Below are positions 41,311 to 50,603 of a stretch of 64,000 nucleotides of DNA, piece by piece; position 1 is the first letter of the stretch, and every line of letters starts with the position of its first letter. A program made the position numbers and the translations under genes. Location: assembly GCA_020633975.1 (NCBI GenBank), contig JACKCR010000002.1, forward strand, positions 868,001 to 932,000. The letters are read 5' to 3'. The notes under the pieces are model-generated. The model ran no database searches. It worked only from the letters and a program-made list of their open reading frames with translations, and was not told the origin of the DNA. This DNA comes from Candidatus Eiseniibacteriota bacterium. Its GTDB lineage: Bacteria; Eisenbacteria; RBG-16-71-46; CAIMUX01.

Positions 41311-42198
41311 CTACTTGAGCAGGACGTAGTTCCGGTACTCGCCAAGCCGGTGCCGAAGGATCTGGTTCTCCACCCAGGAGAGGGCGCGAACGCTTCTCCG
41401 GTTGTGCTCGTGGAGCGTTCCTTCCAGCCGGTAGTCTGCTGCGTTCCAGTCCTTGGACGCGATCCACTCCCGCATCACAGCCGGGTGCGTTCCATCGAAG
41501 CGGCGTAGGTGGTCGAGCGGACCGTAGTCGAACGGCACGTTCCCACCGTCTGGGTGACGCTTTGCGACCCAGTCTTCCGGGTGATGGAGACGGTCGAGCG
41601 CCATCTGCTTCTTCTTCATCGTCTCGGGCGGACGGACCCATCCGTAGTGGAAGACGCGCGCGCCGCAAGGCTTCACCGTCAGTTTCCGGCCGTCCTTGCG
41701 GAACCCCTGAGCGGACTTCCAAGACCGGATCGACGGTTCCATGCGCACGGCCCGCACCTCGTGCCGGTACCAGTTCCGCGTCCAGTGGAAGTGGTCGAAG
41801 TCGCCCCAGAAGTGGAGGTAGTCGAAGAGCAACCCTTCGACCCGCGGGTCGTCCAGATGCTGCTCCATGGCCCGGCGGATCTTCGGGAGGTCGTCCTCGT
41901 GGAAGACTTCGTCCGCCTGTAGATAGACACCCCAGTCGCCGGAGCAGGCATCCATCGCGAGGTTGGTCTGGACGGCGTTGATGTGGCCGTGGACGAAGTG
42001 ATCCGGGTTCCACTCCGTCTCGATGATCCTGACCTTGGGATCTCCGATGGCACGGATCACGTCCACTGTGCCGTCGTCCGACTCTCCCACGGTGACGACG
42101 AACTCGTCGACCAGCGGCAGGGCGGACCGGATCGCCTCCGCGATCGGGTAGGCGAGCCGGACGGCGTTGCGAACGAAGGAGAAGCCGCTGATCTTCAC
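41311..42198 (-). CDS. GT-A-fold glycosyltransferase family 2-like protein
   Basis: 295 residues from GTG 42198, with GAGG 5 nt upstream. N-terminal MKISGFSFVRNAVRLAYPIAEAIRSALPLVDEFVVTVGESDDGTVDVI, then the acidic motif YLQADEVFHEDDL in place of a classical DxD, and a Trp/His-rich region WGDFDHFHWTRNWYRHEV. This combination matches a subgroup of family 2 transferases that act on envelope glycans; donor and acceptor unknown. Cytoplasmic. Convergent with the barrel gene and divergent from the S55 protease. Confidence 0.75.
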   Translation of the reverse strand: MKISGFSFVRNAVRLAYPIAEAIRSALPLVDEFVVTVGESDDGTVDVIRAIGDPKVRIIETEWNPDHFVHGHINAVQTNLAMDACSGDWGVYLQADEVFHEDDLPKIRRAMEQHLDDPRVEGLLFDYLHFWGDFDHFHWTRNWYRHEVRAVRMEPSIRSWKSAQGFRKDGRKLTVKPCGARVFHYGWVRPPETMKKKQMALDRLHHPEDWVAKRHPDGGNVPFDYGPLDHLRRFDGTHPAVMREWIASKDWNAADYRLEGTLHEHNRRSVRALSWVENQILRHRLGEYRNYVLLK

Positions 42199-42504
42199 TG
42201 GCACCTCAGGTCGTTGGGTCTCGATTCCTGTCGGGAGCTCCCGTATCCTTCGGGGTCCCACGGACCTTCAGGGCTGGCATCTTAGGAGCCCGGCGCCACG
42301 GACTCAACCTCCCGCGTCGGCGAGACACTTCGGCGGTCGGCCGTCATCGGAGCGAGAGCCGGCTGGCTCGATCGGCTGGGTGGCGCACGGGGACCCTCCG
42401 CCGGGCAGATCCGTGGCAAGAAGGGGACCCGAACGGCCGATCGGAAGGATCAGGGGAACCGGAAGCTGCGCTCCGCGTAGGGATCCGCGGATAGTCTCAG
42501 GGAG
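42199..42504. other. Divergent intergenic region, nothing recognised
   Basis: 306 bp between divergent genes (glycosyltransferase, S55 protease). It must hold both promoters, but I see no convincing -35/-10 pair or hairpin terminator and no ORF worth naming. Confidence 0.5.
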
Positions 42505-44655
42505 GTGACGTTGTTCGACCATTCGACTCCGCGGCAGTCCACGGGCGGATCGCCCAGGCCGCGGACCCGGTTCTCGTGGGTCCTAGCTACTCTCGTCGCG
42601 GCCGTCTTCGCCCTCGGCGTGTTCCCCTCCGACTCCCAGGCCGTCGAGTACATGCCGGTGTCGGACGTCCAGCCTGGGATGAAGGGCGTCGGAAAGAGCG
42701 TGTTTCGTGGCATTTCCATCGAAGAGTTCGGAGTCGAGATCATCGGGGTGATCGAGCGGGCTCGTCCGGCTGGAAACCTGATCCTCTTCCGCGGCGACGG
42801 CGAAGTGCTGGAGCACGCGGGCATCATCCAGGGGATGAGCGGCTCCCCGGTCTACATCGACGGCAAGCTCGTCGGCGCCGTTGCGTTTGCGTATCCGGGT
42901 GCAAAGGACCCGATCGGCGCGATCACTCCGATCGGTGAGATGGTCGCGCTCTGGGACGGCGGGTTGGGGCCTGCCGCTCCGGGCCCGTTCCCGAGCTTGG
43001 GAGACGCGGCCAAGAGCCCGAGCGGATCCGCCGGTGGCGGTGCACCGATGTCTGCGCCCAACGGTTCGGCCTCGAGTGGGGCCGCGGGCGGTTCGGCGTC
43101 TTCCCTTGCCTCGGCGTCGCTATCGAGCGGGGGCGGCGTCTCCTCGCAGTCCACGATGGGGCAGTACTTCGACTTCGACCGCACCTGGAGCGCCTTCGTC
43201 CACTCGGACGCCGCTACGGGTGCGTTCGGCCCGCTCGAGACCGGTGCGGCGGACGAGACGGCGCTGCGCCGGACGGACGATGGCCCGTCGGGATCGGGCA
43301 GTTGGAACGGAGGCGTCGCGCTCGACGCCTCGGTGTCCCCGAGCCTCGGGAACGCGACGGGCGGACTCGTCCCGATCGGCACGCCGCTTTGCTTCTCCGG
43401 CTGGGATCCGTCGCTGAACGACGAGATCACGAACGTCTTCGCTCGCCTCGGGATGCCGGCCGCACCCGTGACGGGGAGCGTCTCCGCCGCGTCGGGTTCG
43501 TCCAGCCGTTACGAAGGCGTGCCGCGTCTCGAACCGGGGAGCGCGATCGGTCTCCGCATGATCGGAGGAGACGCGGACCTCGTGGCGATCGGCACCGTGA
43601 CGCACGTGGAGGGGGATCAGGTCGTCGCATTCGGGCATCCGATGATCCAGGCCGGCGACGTCTCGTTCCCGATGACGGGAGCGTGGATCCACACCGTGCT
43701 CGCGAATCGGAACGTCTCGATGAAGATGGGGAGTTCGACGAACCTCCTCGGCGGAATCTGGAACGACCGGAGACCGGGGATCGCAGGGCTACACGGCGCG
43801 GTTCCGGATCAGCTTCCGGTGAGTGTCGACGTGGTGAACTCAGGCGAAGGCACGGAACACTTCCGCTACACGCTCGCGCGGAACCCGCTCCTCACGCCGT
43901 TCTTCCTGCCCTGGACCGTGACGAACAGCTACCTCGCGTCCGGTTGGGTGACGGGAGATGCCTCGATCCGCACTGAAGTCGACGTCTACTACAACGGCGG
44001 CGAGGTCGTTCGGCGGGTCGAACGGATCGGCGCTGATGCGCCGGGCACGTCTCTGGGCGCTTCGATCACCCTCCCGGCTGTCCTGCTCTCGATCAATCCG
44101 TGGGAGACGGTGCGTGTCGACTCGATGTCGGTACGCGTGGACTACGAGCGCGGGAATCCGCAGGCCACCGTAGTCGACGTGCGGAGTAGCCAGCGGCGCG
44201 CGCATCCGGGTGACGTCGTTCAGATCGACGTCGAGCTGCAGCCGTTCCGAGGCGAGCCGCAGGTGGAGACGTTCGACGTGGAGATTCCGCCGGCGTGGGC
44301 TGGCCGCATGCTGCGGTTCTACGTTGGCGCAAACGCAGAGTTCGCGAGTTGGGACGAAGACCGCGTTCCAGAGAAGTTCGTTCCGCACTCACTCGAACAG
44401 ATGGTTGGAATGATCGAGCGGATGCCGGACGACTCGAACCTCACGCTACGTGTCTACGATGGACAGGACGGCGCGCTGCTCCAGGGAGTCGAGCTCTCCG
44501 GTCTGCCTCCGTCACTCGCAGCGCCGAGCGCACAGGGTTCCCGTCCTGGCGGGATCCAGGTGACCCAAGCAGCGCTCCTCGAAGAGCGGCACATGGAGAC
44601 GCGCTGGGTTCTCTCCGGCGGTAACGTCGTGTCGGTACAGGTGGCGGATCGATGA
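42505..44655 (+). CDS. Secreted SpoIVB-type S55 serine protease with permuted halves
   Basis: 716 residues. Start GTG 42505, or TTG 42511, which has better spacing from GGGAGG. Signal peptide (ending FPSDSQA near residue 48). About 50-160 hold the nucleophile half of S55: EEFGVEIIGVI, then GIIQGMSGSPVYIDGKLVGAVAFAYP (Ser near 114). A Gly/Ser/Ala-rich linker (about 160-260) follows. The His half comes later: LVAIGTVTHVEGDQVVAFGHPMIQAGDVSFPM (His near 378). In Bacillus SpoIVB the His half comes first, so the order is permuted. The C-terminal 250 residues are beta-rich. Probably periplasmic, cleaving an unknown envelope substrate. Its stop overlaps the frame of the propeller gene. Confidence 0.85.
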   Translation: MTLFDHSTPRQSTGGSPRPRTRFSWVLATLVAAVFALGVFPSDSQAVEYMPVSDVQPGMKGVGKSVFRGISIEEFGVEIIGVIERARPAGNLILFRGDGEVLEHAGIIQGMSGSPVYIDGKLVGAVAFAYPGAKDPIGAITPIGEMVALWDGGLGPAAPGPFPSLGDAAKSPSGSAGGGAPMSAPNGSASSGAAGGSASSLASASLSSGGGVSSQSTMGQYFDFDRTWSAFVHSDAATGAFGPLETGAADETALRRTDDGPSGSGSWNGGVALDASVSPSLGNATGGLVPIGTPLCFSGWDPSLNDEITNVFARLGMPAAPVTGSVSAASGSSSRYEGVPRLEPGSAIGLRMIGGDADLVAIGTVTHVEGDQVVAFGHPMIQAGDVSFPMTGAWIHTVLANRNVSMKMGSSTNLLGGIWNDRRPGIAGLHGAVPDQLPVSVDVVNSGEGTEHFRYTLARNPLLTPFFLPWTVTNSYLASGWVTGDASIRTEVDVYYNGGEVVRRVERIGADAPGTSLGASITLPAVLLSINPWETVRVDSMSVRVDYERGNPQATVVDVRSSQRRAHPGDVVQIDVELQPFRGEPQVETFDVEIPPAWAGRMLRFYVGANAEFASWDEDRVPEKFVPHSLEQMVGMIERMPDDSNLTLRVYDGQDGALLQGVELSGLPPSLAAPSAQGSRPGGIQVTQAALLEERHMETRWVLSGGNVVSVQVADR

Positions 44656-44774
44656 GCGCGCGGACCACGGCGGTGCCTGACATCGAAGTGTGCGCGTGCG
44701 GGGGCCGGGCGCGGGCTCGGTCGCGGAATGCAGATGCTGAAGTGAGTCGGCTCCCTTGGGGGGAGGAGGAACGG

Positions 44775-46961
44775 TTGAACAGGACATCGAGCTCCAAGTA
44801 CGTCGGACCGGTGACGGTAGCGGTGATGGCCATGACGCTTCTCGGCGTGGTCGCAGATCCGAGCGAAGCCGTGCGTACGCGGTTCTTCACCACCGAAGGC
44901 TACGACGACTTCCGGAGGCTCGAGCTCGTCGGCACGGAGCTCGGTGAAGACGGCACGATCAGCCCCGGGCTCGAAGCCGTTCCCGTTTCGGACCAGCTCT
45001 CCGTCCGAACGGTGTGGCAGTTGGCCGCGACTCGAAACGGTATCGCGGCGGCCACGGGGGATCAGGGGAAGGTCTACTCGATCGATGCCGATGGCGCCGA
45101 AGTGCTCGCGACCCTCTACAACTACGAGATCTTCTCGGTCGCGGCGGGTGAAGACGGGACGGTCTATGCGGCGGGTGCACCCTCTGGCTCCGTCGTCGCC
45201 ATCCGGAAGGATGGTAGTGAGGAGACGATCTTCACCGCGCCGGAAGGGTTGGTCTTCGATCTCGTGGTCGACGCGAACGGTACGGTGTACGTAGCGACGG
45301 GCGAGCGCGGGCGGATCTACCGGGTGAAGAAGAACGGCGAGACAGACGTCCTCGCCGAAACGGGAGACGCCCACGTCCGCCGGATGGTGTGGGCCGAAGG
45401 ACGGAAGTCCCTCTGGGTCGGCACGAACGGACGCGGGCTCCTTCAGTCCGTCGACATCGGAAGCGGGGAGGTCCGCACGATCTTCGACGCGGACGAAGAG
45501 GAAGTCGTCGACATCGTCGCGCTCTCTGACGGCGGGTGTCTCTTTGCAGGGAACCCGGGCCCGTCGAGTGGCGGGAACGGTGGTCCTGGCGGCCCGGACA
45601 AGGGCGACGACGGTGGTTCGCCCAAGCCGACGCTCTACCAGCTTTCGCCGGACGGCTCGGTTCGCGCGCTCTGGCATGCACCGGAGAGCACGATCCACTC
45701 GCTGCTCCGCCAAGCCGACCAATCGGTGCTCGTCGCGACCGGCGGTGCGGGCGGCCTCTACCGCGTCGACCCGATGGGACGCGAGACGCTCCTTTGGCGC
45801 GCGGACGAAGACCAGGTGCTGAGCCTCCTCCAAGCGAAAGACGGGCTCTACGCCGGCACGGGGAACCCTGGGCGGGTCTATCGCCTCGGTCCTGGTCGGG
45901 CCGAGACAGCGACGCTCCTCTCCGACGTACTCGACGCGAAGGACCGCGCGAAGTGGGGCAAGCTCGCGTGGCGGGCCGAAGGCCAAGCGGGCGGTGTCCG
46001 GTTCGAGACGCGGAGCGGCTACACCTCCGTTCCCGATGAGACCTGGACGGACTGGTCCGAAGTGACGGCCGACGTCCGCACCGGCGCCGGCCCGGCCGGT
46101 TCCAAGCTGAACTCGGTCCAGGGCTCCGGGCAGGTTCCGTCGCCGGCGGGACGCTATCTCCAATGGCGGGCAACGTTCGAGGACTCGGGCAAGCCTGTCA
46201 CCCGCCTCCGCTCGGTGCGCGTTCCGTACGCGGTTTCGAACCGGCGACCGATGCTGAGCAAGCTCACGATTTCGTCGCGTGATTCCGGGTTCCGTTCCGA
46301 ACGCCCGGGTGGAGTGTCGCAAGTCCTGTCCGGTGGCGTTCAGGTGGACTACTCGCTCGGTGGCGGTTCTCGCGGCGCGAACACCATGCCGCCCGAGGGC
46401 GTCCCGGCCTGGGTACAGCAGCTGCGCACGATCGTCTGGACGGCCGACGATCCCGACTCGGACGAACTCGTCTTCCAAGTGCACATCCGGCAGCTGGGGG
46501 AGGAGACGTTCCGTCCGGTCGCGAAGGACCTCCACGACGCAGCCTACACGCTCGAGACTGGGCTCCTTCCCAACGGGACCTACGAAGTGCGGATCACGGC
46601 TTCCGATGCGCCCTCCAACTCTCCGGGCGAAGAGCTCGAGACGGTGAGTGTGTCGCCGCCGTTCCAGGTCGACAACCTTCCGCCGTCTGTGTTGGGACTC
46701 GAGGCGCGTCGTGATGGCGAGTCGCTCGTCGTGCGCGGACGCGCGGTCGATTCGGACTCGCCCCTTCGTGCGATCCAAGTATCGATCGATGGCGGTGAGT
46801 TCCGCGGCATCCATCCGTCGGACGGGCTCCTCGACAGCTCCGAGGAGCAGTTCGAGGTCCGTCTTCCGTTGGACGAGCCCGATGCCGGCAACTGGGTCGT
46901 CGTCCAGGCTCGGGACTCCGCCGGGAACGAAGGCACCTACCGGGCCTGGCTCCAGCCGTGA
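44775..46961 (+). CDS. Secreted beta-propeller protein with C-terminal Ig-like domain
   Basis: 728 residues from TTG 44775, preceded by GGGAGGAGGAACGG; the frame is open to an ATG at 44652 overlapping the S55 stop, but that extension has no signal peptide, whereas TTG 44775 gives one (MNRTSSSKYVGPVTVAVMAMTLLGVVADPSEA). About residues 60-400 hold repeated 'GxVYxID..GxxxxL' blades (GKVYSIDADGAEVLATL, GRIYRVKKNGETDVLAE, GGLYRVDPMGRETLLW, GRVYRLGPGRAETATLL), a WD40/NHL-type propeller interrupted by a Gly/Pro linker. The C-terminal part (about 520-728) has Ig/fibronectin-like strands (IVWTADDPDSDELVFQVHI). Likely binds a protein or glycan in the periplasm or at the surface, perhaps acting with the protease upstream. 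Confidence 0.8.
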   Translation: MNRTSSSKYVGPVTVAVMAMTLLGVVADPSEAVRTRFFTTEGYDDFRRLELVGTELGEDGTISPGLEAVPVSDQLSVRTVWQLAATRNGIAAATGDQGKVYSIDADGAEVLATLYNYEIFSVAAGEDGTVYAAGAPSGSVVAIRKDGSEETIFTAPEGLVFDLVVDANGTVYVATGERGRIYRVKKNGETDVLAETGDAHVRRMVWAEGRKSLWVGTNGRGLLQSVDIGSGEVRTIFDADEEEVVDIVALSDGGCLFAGNPGPSSGGNGGPGGPDKGDDGGSPKPTLYQLSPDGSVRALWHAPESTIHSLLRQADQSVLVATGGAGGLYRVDPMGRETLLWRADEDQVLSLLQAKDGLYAGTGNPGRVYRLGPGRAETATLLSDVLDAKDRAKWGKLAWRAEGQAGGVRFETRSGYTSVPDETWTDWSEVTADVRTGAGPAGSKLNSVQGSGQVPSPAGRYLQWRATFEDSGKPVTRLRSVRVPYAVSNRRPMLSKLTISSRDSGFRSERPGGVSQVLSGGVQVDYSLGGGSRGANTMPPEGVPAWVQQLRTIVWTADDPDSDELVFQVHIRQLGEETFRPVAKDLHDAAYTLETGLLPNGTYEVRITASDAPSNSPGEELETVSVSPPFQVDNLPPSVLGLEARRDGESLVVRGRAVDSDSPLRAIQVSIDGGEFRGIHPSDGLLDSSEEQFEVRLPLDEPDAGNWVVVQARDSAGNEGTYRAWLQP

Positions 46962-47833
46962 CCCGCCCACGCGCGCTCACGTGGCGACCGGAGTCGCCCT
47001 GGGCGCGCTTTCTCCACCTCCATGGTCTCGGCGCGCATGCAGGTTGGTGCGCGCCCCTCGCCGAGCGGCTGGCCGCCGCTGGGGTCGAGGTCATCGCGCC
47101 GAACCTGTTCCGGTCCACGGGGACGGAGCTTCCGTCTCCCGCAGAGTTCGTCGCGGTGGCGACGGCTGCGCTCACGGAATCGGTGGAGTCGGCGCATCAC
47201 GCGCACCACGAAGACCGCGCGCACCGCGAGGACCACGGGGTTCGCTCGGCGTACGCGCATCACCGAGTCCGTGAATCCCACCCAACCGCCGACCTGCCCC
47301 TGTTCCTCGCTGGGACGAGCCTCGGCGGCTGTCTCGCGGTCGAACTCTCGGCGCGATTGCCGGCCGAAGGCGTCTGTCTCTTCGCGCCTGCGCTCCACGC
47401 GACCTACCTGCCTCCATCCGTGATTGGTGCGATGGTGGCGCGTTTGTGCGTAGGGGGCGGCGGTGCGTACGGGACGCCGATCCACCGAGGCATTCCGGTC
47501 GTGCGAGACGAAGACCTGCTCGAGCGGCTCCGGCACGACCCGGACGCGGTGCCTGCGTTCTCCGCACGGAGCCACCTCCGCGCGCAGCATCTGATCACGC
47601 TGGCTTGGTGGCGCCTCGTGAGGAGCAACACCCCGCCGATCCTCTGTCTCCAGGGGGACGAGGACGAGGTCGTCTCCGCCGCGACCAATCGCCGGCTGTT
47701 CGGCGGCCGTGCGGGACGGGAGTACGCCGTCGTTCGAGGTGGTCGTCATGACCTGCCATGGGAGCCGGACACGGATGCGATGACGGAGCGCCTGCTGGCC
47801 TGGATGCGCGAACGCGTCTCCGGATCTGCATAG
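46958..47833 (+). CDS. Alpha/beta hydrolase with a His-rich insertion
   Basis: 291 residues from GTG 46958 (overlaps the propeller stop). Nucleophile elbow GTSLGG (about residue 116), acid in LCLQGDEDEVVSA, and His in VVRGGRHDLPWE; the oxyanion strand is FLHLHGLGAHAGWCAPLAERLAA. This is the esterase/lipase-like (carboxylesterase Est30/monoacylglycerol lipase) type. Between the lid region and the nucleophile is an unusual His/Arg/Glu-rich stretch (about residues 75-108: SAHHAHHEDRAHREDHG ... AYAHHRVRESH) that could bind metal. Cytoplasmic, no signal peptide. Substrate unknown. Confidence 0.8.
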   Translation: MTRPRALTWRPESPWARFLHLHGLGAHAGWCAPLAERLAAAGVEVIAPNLFRSTGTELPSPAEFVAVATAALTESVESAHHAHHEDRAHREDHGVRSAYAHHRVRESHPTADLPLFLAGTSLGGCLAVELSARLPAEGVCLFAPALHATYLPPSVIGAMVARLCVGGGGAYGTPIHRGIPVVRDEDLLERLRHDPDAVPAFSARSHLRAQHLITLAWWRLVRSNTPPILCLQGDEDEVVSAATNRRLFGGRAGREYAVVRGGRHDLPWEPDTDAMTERLLAWMRERVSGSA

Positions 47834-47867
47834 GTGGAGGCCGGGGAGTTGCGGAACCCTCCGGCCA
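47834..47867. terminator. Possible bidirectional terminator hairpin
   Basis: Imperfect inverted repeat between the convergent hydrolase and lytic transglycosylase genes (GTGGAGGCCGGGGAGTT / AACCCTCCGGCCAC around GCGG, two mismatches and a small bulge). No T-run, so only a candidate. Confidence 0.35.
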
Positions 47868-47872
47868 CATCG

Positions 47873-49297
47873 TCAGGGTAGGGCGAGTACCTGGCCTGGG
47901 TAGATCCGGTCCGACTTCTCGAGTCCGTTCATCCCCCGAAGGTCTGCCAGGCTCACCCGGTAGCGCTGTGCGATCTTCGCGAGCGTGTCTCCTGCCACCA
48001 CCTGGTGTCCGCGTGGGCGGGGTGCCTTGGCATGGAGCTCGAACGACGGGATCGAGGCGTAGAGGGCCTGGGGATCCTCGGTCTCGGCAGGGAGACGGAG
48101 CACGTAGCCCTTCGGTACGTGGCGCTCACCCTCCACGTGGGAGCGTCCGAGGGCCGGATTCCAGGCGGACATCTCGGCCCGTGGCATCGAGAACGCCATG
48201 CAGAGCGCGTTGAACGACACGTAGTGATCGAGCGGGAACTCGACGGGTAGCGCGGGTGGTTCGATCTCGATGTCGCCGAAGTAGCGCTGGGGGTTCCGTC
48301 CCACTTCGATCGCGGCCAGGAGCTCGCAGTAGAAGTTCTGGGAGGCGAACCCGAAGCGCGGTCCGTCGTACTCGTTCAGCACCCGGGCGATGTCATCGGT
48401 ACCCAGGGCGTCCATCGCGCGGCGGACGCCGGCGAGCCCGTGGTTGTAGCTCACGACCGCGAGCGGCCAGCTCCCGAGCTTGTCGTAGCTGTTGAGGAGA
48501 TACCGCGCCGCGGCGTCCGAGGAGGCGTAGGGGTCCATCCGCTCGTCGATGTCGCCTTCCACCTTCATGAACAGCTTCGCCGTTCCCTTCGTGAACTGCC
48601 AGAGTCCGGACGCGCCCGCTTTGGACTGCGCCCTAGGATTGAAGGACGATTCGACGTGGGGGAGGAACGCGACCTCGGCAGGCACGCCGTACCGCGCGAG
48701 AGTCTGGTGGATGTAGGCCATGTAGCGACCGGAGCGAACGAGTCCTGCCCGAATGTTGTCGCGGATTCCGCTCTGGGTGCGGAGGCGCTCCTTGGCGCGG
48801 GTGTACTTCGCTTCTTCGGGGACGTCACGAAGCAGCGTGGCGATCCGATGCTGCGCAGCGGAGTAGTCCGACGGAGAGAGCGAGCCCATGTGGTCGAGCT
48901 GGTCCTGATAGAACGCGATCCGCTCGTTCTCGGTGGCGGAGGCCGAGTCCGGCTCCATGCCGGACACGTCGATCACTTCGTAGATGATCCAGGGATACCG
49001 CTGGTCGTGGAGCACCTTCTGGGAGCGCTCGAACTCCGTGAAGATCCGGAGCCAGAACTCGGTCCGGGGACGAAGCTCGTCCGGGCACGGGAACTCGTCT
49101 GTGCCGAAGTTCACGCCGTCGAGAGATCTGAGCGCGGAACTGGCTGCGGCCGCCGTGGGCACCCAATGCGGCGTCGCCGCCATCACGAGGAACGCGAACA
49201 GCGCGAAGAACCCGAGTGCAGGTACTCTCTCTCCGAGAAGACGCAGGCGCGTCCCCACCGGACGAGAGGTGCTGCGATTGCCCCGTCGAAATCGCAA
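47873..49297 (-). CDS. mltD: MltD-type membrane lytic transglycosylase with LysM
   Basis: Cleaves peptidoglycan glycan strands. 474 residues from TTG 49297, preceded by GGGAGG with 5-nt spacing; the frame is open to 49381, but that extension lacks a ribosome site. A transmembrane/signal segment (ALGFFALFAFLVMAATP) is followed by an unusual N-terminal region (about 60-190). The SLT domain (about 200-330) has the catalytic Glu in FLPHVESSFNPRAQSKAGASGLWQF and AARYLLNSY, SYNHGLAGVRRAM. One LysM repeat closes the protein (HQVVAGDTLAKIAQRYRVSLADLRGMNGL ... IYPGQVLALP). Periplasmic. Confidence 0.92.
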   Translation of the reverse strand: MRFRRGNRSTSRPVGTRLRLLGERVPALGFFALFAFLVMAATPHWVPTAAAASSALRSLDGVNFGTDEFPCPDELRPRTEFWLRIFTEFERSQKVLHDQRYPWIIYEVIDVSGMEPDSASATENERIAFYQDQLDHMGSLSPSDYSAAQHRIATLLRDVPEEAKYTRAKERLRTQSGIRDNIRAGLVRSGRYMAYIHQTLARYGVPAEVAFLPHVESSFNPRAQSKAGASGLWQFTKGTAKLFMKVEGDIDERMDPYASSDAAARYLLNSYDKLGSWPLAVVSYNHGLAGVRRAMDALGTDDIARVLNEYDGPRFGFASQNFYCELLAAIEVGRNPQRYFGDIEIEPPALPVEFPLDHYVSFNALCMAFSMPRAEMSAWNPALGRSHVEGERHVPKGYVLRLPAETEDPQALYASIPSFELHAKAPRPRGHQVVAGDTLAKIAQRYRVSLADLRGMNGLEKSDRIYPGQVLALP

Positions 49298-49513
49298 GAC
49301 CGCCTCCCAAGTGGTGTCGTGACTCGGTTGCGTGCCCCGGACTGGTTTCCGTTCGACCGAGTCCCGCGTATGCGGATGCATCGCGGAGCGGCCTCGCGGA
49401 AGAGACGGATCACCAGGTCGGGGAAGAAAACGCCGGTGGAGCCTTGAGAACCAGAACTCCTCGGCTATGTTTAAGGGTACCGGAGTCCCGCCGGGGGGCT
49501 CAAGCGGAGGGTT

Positions 49514-50587
49514 GTGTTGAGAGGTCCGAAGACGCCGGAAAGTGCGATCTCGGAGGGCGAAGACGGAAACCGCGTGGGGGATTCCACCCAGACTCGGCCG
49601 GATTCCTCACGAAACGCGCACGAAGCACACGTGACGAACGACACGTCGGCCCCCCACCCGATCGAGGCATCCCGACTCGTCAAGACCTACGGCCCGGTTC
49701 GCGCCGTGGACGACGTCTCGTTCGCTGTCCATCGGGGTGAGATCCTCGGCCTGCTCGGTCCCAATGGCGCCGGGAAGTCGACCACGCTCCGCATGCTCGT
49801 CGGGTTCCAGTACCCAGACTCGGGAGAGGTGCGCCTCCAGGGACGAGACGTCTACCGTCAGGGAGCGGAAGCGCGGTCCCGCCTCGGCTACATGCCGGAG
49901 GCGTTGCCGCTCTACGCAGAGATGACGGTACGCGCCTACCTCGGGTACTTCGCGTCGCTCAAGGGAGTGGCAGGCCCGGCGCAAGCGATCGACCGGGTCG
50001 TCCAGGACCTCTCGTTGGAAGACGTCATCCAACGGCCGTGCGGGAACCTCTCGCGTGGCTATCGACAGCGGGTCGGCCTCGCGCAGGCGCTCCTCGCCGA
50101 CCCTTCGGTCCTCGTCCTGGACGAACCGACGTCCGGCCTCGATCCGAACCAGATCCACGACTTCCGAAGCCTGATCCGGCGGCTCGGCCAGGAACGCTCG
50201 GTGCTCCTCTCGACGCACATCCTCCCCGAAGCGCTCGAGGTGTGCGACCGGCTCGTGATCTTGAGTCGCGGCCGTGTCGTCGCCGAAGGCCGTCCGCAGG
50301 AGCTGGCCGGCTCGGGAAGCGGTCTCCACTGGGTCCGTCTTCGCGCTGCGTCGCCGATTGCGCCGGAGCAGTGCGAACGGTTCGGTCTCGAGGCTGAGGG
50401 CGCCACGGGGCAGGCCGCCGAGCGAGGAGGCGGACTCGTCTACTGCGTGCGGCGGGATCTGTCCGCGGACGATGCGCGCGCGTTGCTCGGCCTGGTCGCC
50501 GAGAACGGCTGGGATCTCCTCGAGTGGCAGACGGGCGCTGCGGGGCTCGAAGCGGTCTTCCGTCGTCTGACCCTGGGCGGGGAGTGA
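49514..50587 (+). CDS. ABC transporter ATP-binding protein, GldA-like
   Basis: 357 residues. After a disordered N-terminus of about 50 residues, a canonical ATPase: LVKTYGPVRAVDDVSF, Walker A GLLGPNGAGKST, LGYMPEALPLYAEMTV, signature LSRGYRQRVGLAQALL, Walker B VLVLDEPTSGLDP and STHILPEALEVCDRL (H loop). Start GTG 49514; a GTG at 49631 (VTNDTSAP) would remove the disordered part. It leads a four-gene set (ATPase, permease, GldG-like, DUF4340) spaced by 16 nt, 6 nt and a 1-nt overlap; the closest named system is GldAFG of gliding Bacteroidetes, but the set is widespread in non-gliders, so 'export or lipoprotein/envelope transport' is as far as I go. Confidence 0.92.
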   Translation: MLRGPKTPESAISEGEDGNRVGDSTQTRPDSSRNAHEAHVTNDTSAPHPIEASRLVKTYGPVRAVDDVSFAVHRGEILGLLGPNGAGKSTTLRMLVGFQYPDSGEVRLQGRDVYRQGAEARSRLGYMPEALPLYAEMTVRAYLGYFASLKGVAGPAQAIDRVVQDLSLEDVIQRPCGNLSRGYRQRVGLAQALLADPSVLVLDEPTSGLDPNQIHDFRSLIRRLGQERSVLLSTHILPEALEVCDRLVILSRGRVVAEGRPQELAGSGSGLHWVRLRAASPIAPEQCERFGLEAEGATGQAAERGGGLVYCVRRDLSADDARALLGLVAENGWDLLEWQTGAAGLEAVFRRLTLGGE

Positions 50588-50603
50588 GGGAGGTGGGGCA
50601 GAG

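Noticed and set aside
44454-46970. An 838-residue minus-strand open frame opposite the propeller gene
   Set aside because: It is antisense to a protein with clear propeller repeats and signal peptide; composition is Arg/Gly-rich as expected of a shadow frame.
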